From assembly GCA_964621445.1 (NCBI GenBank), contig CAZUNO010000057.1, positions 1 to 8,665 of the forward strand: a stretch of 8,665 bases of DNA, read 5' to 3'. The translations under genes and the position numbers were made by a program. Source of the stretch: CAZUNO01 sp964621445 [NCBI: Candidatus Hadarchaeota archaeon] (lineage in GTDB: Archaea; CAYQAE01; CAYVLA01). The notes beneath the pieces were generated by a model, which was given only the letters and a program-made list of their open reading frames with translations, had not been told where the DNA came from and did not search any database. Shown one piece after another: positions 6,789 through 8,665 of this stretch. Numbering within the stretch: position 1 is the first letter of the stretch; each line of letters opens with the position of its first letter.

Positions 6789-7757
6789 TCACACGATTGA
6801 ATATCCAAAGGTAACGAAGATCCCGATGTAGGCCACGATCAGAAGTAGTATGGAGTGCTTCAGTCCCGCATATGCCGAGCCCTTCTCCAGGACACCGGCG
6901 TAGAGTCCGCCTCCAATGGCCGACTCGATCATCAGTATCTTGATCACGAACTTGTAGTGAGACAGCTTGGCTGCTTTTTGCGTCTCCGTCAGCTCCATGC
7001 TCGCCTGGTTGGCGGAGAAACTAAACCCCCCTCCCAGGTTGAGTGAGCCCAGCTCCTGCAGGAAGCTGGTGTAAACGATGTAGACCACGGCGATGAATAT
7101 CATGAACGAGAAGTAGGACATGTACACGTACTGCTTCATCCCCGCCGTCTGCTCGTCCCTTATATTCTGTCGCTTGTCCGCCGACTCCGCCGCCGACCGT
7201 ATGGTCTTGGTTATCTCTCCCCCAGCCTTGTTGGCAGCAATTATGGTGTATATGGTGGAGGCTATGAACTTGCTCTTTGATCGAATGGCGAAATCCGAGA
7301 GAACCCGCGAGAAGGAACGCCCCCAGGATATCTCGGTGGCCATTCGCTTGACCTCATCGGTCAGGGGTCCATAGTTGGAACTTGCCGTGGAGTAGATGGA
7401 CTCCGCCAGGGTCATCCCCGCCTCCTTGGCCTCGGCGACGTCTATCAGCCACTCGGGGAACCTGGACTCCATGTTCAATAGCCTGCTGTATCTTCTGGAT
7501 TTCTGCCACAGGTAGGGTCCCAGGACCAGGAAGAACAGCACTATTAGGGTCTCCACGTAGTATGTTTTGGCCAAAACGGTCACAAACCTGGGCATGGTCT
7601 CCGCGAGGGCACCCTCCGGCCACAGGTAGAGGGCTACCATGATGCTGATGAACCCTATTAGAATCATTATGGATACTGCTAGATGAATGTAGGTCAGGGA
7701 GTCGGCTAGTAGGCCCTTTGACCTTTTGACCACGATCTGTTCCTTCTTGGTAACCAT
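6789..7757 (-). CDS. TadC/FlaJ-type membrane platform protein (type II secretion F family), second of pair
   Basis: Predicted inner-membrane platform of an archaeal type IV filament. Proteins of this family couple the assembly ATPase to pilin insertion. The 322 residues give helices at about 22-45 and 68-84, the cytoplasmic F domain at about 98-205, then helices at 209-232, 268-290 and 300-320. Family features include EAKEAGMTLAESI (109-121), EISWGRSFSRVL (142-153) and NKAGGEITKTI (176-186). The ATG at 7757 has GGAG 6 bases upstream, and the SD overlaps the TAG stop of the upstream paralogue, so translation is probably coupled. A loop at 233-265 rich in Gly, Ser and Phe (GGGFSFSAN) lies between helices, predicted outside. 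Tandem F-family paralogues are typical of archaeal Tad/Epd-like systems. I cannot tell from the sequence whether it corresponds to TadB or TadC. Confidence 0.88.
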   Translation of the reverse strand: MVTKKEQIVVKRSKGLLADSLTYIHLAVSIMILIGFISIMVALYLWPEGALAETMPRFVTVLAKTYYVETLIVLFFLVLGPYLWQKSRRYSRLLNMESRFPEWLIDVAEAKEAGMTLAESIYSTASSNYGPLTDEVKRMATEISWGRSFSRVLSDFAIRSKSKFIASTIYTIIAANKAGGEITKTIRSAAESADKRQNIRDEQTAGMKQYVYMSYFSFMIFIAVVYIVYTSFLQELGSLNLGGGFSFSANQASMELTETQKAAKLSHYKFVIKILMIESAIGGGLYAGVLEKGSAYAGLKHSILLLIVAYIGIFVTFGYSIV

Positions 7758-7766
7758 TTGAATCTC

Positions 7767-8665
7767 CTACAGATTGGGCTGCACTGCACTTGTCATTATG
7801 GTGAACACTACGTAACCCACAGGAACCATCATTAACAATGCATATTGGAGCATCATCATCATTGGCTCCATAGAGGGCAGCAGAAGCATCATGATAACGC
7901 TCATGACCAGGGCCAGCACCGGCCCCAGTATGAGGATGACCGTGTAGGCCTCGGAGACCATTCCCAAGGTCTCGACTGCGGCCTCCTGCTCCATCTTGAC
8001 GTCATCGACCACCTTTTCCGCCTGTATCATCAACAGATCCTTTAGGTTTCCGCCCGACATCATGGTGCTGGTCATCTTGTAGTAAAGAGCCCTTAACTTG
8101 GGCGAGGGCGTTCTCTCTATGGCCCTCTCCAGGGATGACTTTATGGTATAGCCCAGGTTCTCCACGTCGGAGACGATCTTCAGGGCCTCCCTGGACATCT
8201 CGCCGTACCTGTTCCCCTGGGCTATGGTCTTGAACATCTCCAGGGTGCTGGCCCCCGAGCCGGCCATGGTGGCCATTGCCGACACGGCGAAGGAAAGGTT
8301 CTCCTCAATATTGGCCTTTCTGGAGGACGCCCTGTAGGTGGGGTAGAGGTAAAATATCCCGAAGGTTACGGGGATGGAGAACAAGGAAAGCACGGCTATG
8401 AAGGGAACGCCAACGATGAGTCCCACCACCAGAAGCACCGCGAAGCTGGCTAGCAGGGTGATGCCCATGGTCAGGAATATGGCGCTCACATATGCCCCCG
8501 CGTTAATGGGGAGGTCTCCCTGTCTCAGCGGTGTGGCGAAATCGGGCAGTGAGTCCAGCCTGGGGTCAACTGCCGGCCCCAGCCAGCGGTGGGCCTTTTT
8601 ACAGTAGGATACCAGGAAACCCCTGTTAGCCTTGTAGGCCGGAGGATCCCTGGACTTCCGATCAC
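7767..8665 (-). CDS. TadC/FlaJ-type membrane platform protein, first of pair (5' end outside window)
   Basis: The reading frame stays open to the right edge, so the gene is partial: 298 codons are visible and the true start lies beyond 8665. A GTG at 8489 could pass for a start but would cut just at the first helix. The 58 codons before it are open and read as a plausible basic, cytoplasmic N-terminus (KANRGFLVSYCKKAHRWLGP). Counting from the first visible codon, helices lie at about 58-82 and 86-108, the F domain at about 120-225 (AMATMAGSGASTLEMF, then SGGNLKDLLMIQAEKVVDD), and helices at 240-262 and 270-293. The last loop is unusually Met-rich (SMEPMMMMLQ). It and the next gene form the tandem platform pair. 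The gene just upstream, outside the window, is likely to be the secretion ATPase or another filament gene, by analogy with such loci. Confidence 0.87.
   Translation of the reverse strand, partial: DRKSRDPPAYKANRGFLVSYCKKAHRWLGPAVDPRLDSLPDFATPLRQGDLPINAGAYVSAIFLTMGITLLASFAVLLVVGLIVGVPFIAVLSLFSIPVTFGIFYLYPTYRASSRKANIEENLSFAVSAMATMAGSGASTLEMFKTIAQGNRYGEMSREALKIVSDVENLGYTIKSSLERAIERTPSPKLRALYYKMTSTMMSGGNLKDLLMIQAEKVVDDVKMEQEAAVETLGMVSEAYTVILILGPVLALVMSVIMMLLLPSMEPMMMMLQYALLMMVPVGYVVFTIMTSAVQPNL

Noticed and set aside
8487-8489. GTG at 8489 as the start of the first platform gene
   Set aside because: The frame is open upstream to the window edge and the GTG falls at the first membrane helix.

Overview
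The window looks archaeal. It holds a PilA/archaellin-type class III pilin signal, archaeal FlaJ/TadC-type membrane proteins, an ArsR-like winged-helix regulator, an AglB/STT3-like multi-pass membrane protein, Shine-Dalgarno sequences matching the anti-SD, and a TATA/BRE-like promoter with a T-tract terminator. I favour a euryarchaeal or Thermoplasmatota-like genome from the tandem FlaJ-type proteins and the moderately GC-rich operon, but the lineage is an inference and is not proven here.

Layout. Positions 1-280 are AT-rich and non-coding. 281-3007 (+) encodes a 908-residue exported PDZ plus GT-C-like membrane protein that resembles an oligosaccharyltransferase. It converges on a small type IV pilin gene at 3072-3473 (-), which has its own TATA box, a near-perfect Shine-Dalgarno site and a T10 terminator. 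From 3677 to the right edge, all on the minus strand and read right to left, lies a tight operon with gaps of 9, 9 and 4 bases. Its order is a TadC/FlaJ-type platform protein (5' end beyond the window), a second TadC/FlaJ paralogue, an 835-residue protein of bacterial-Ig/invasin-like repeats and TPRs without a signal peptide, and a winged-helix regulator.

Working model (inference). The two platform proteins are the membrane core of an archaeal Tad/Epd-like type IV filament, with the ATPase probably encoded just beyond the right edge. The Ig-TPR protein would be an accessory scaffold of the machine, the winged-helix protein a local regulator, and the pilin a candidate subunit. The AglB-like protein may act in surface glycosylation, but the pilin has no usable N-X-S/T sequon, so a direct enzyme-substrate link is not supported.

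The window has a sharp compositional break. Everything left of about 3,670 is AT-rich, and the operon to the right is about 60% GC. Sample 60-base lines give 21/60 GC at 1201, 25/60 at 3121 and 41/60 at 4501. This suggests an acquired or rapidly evolving surface module, or less interestingly an assembly junction.
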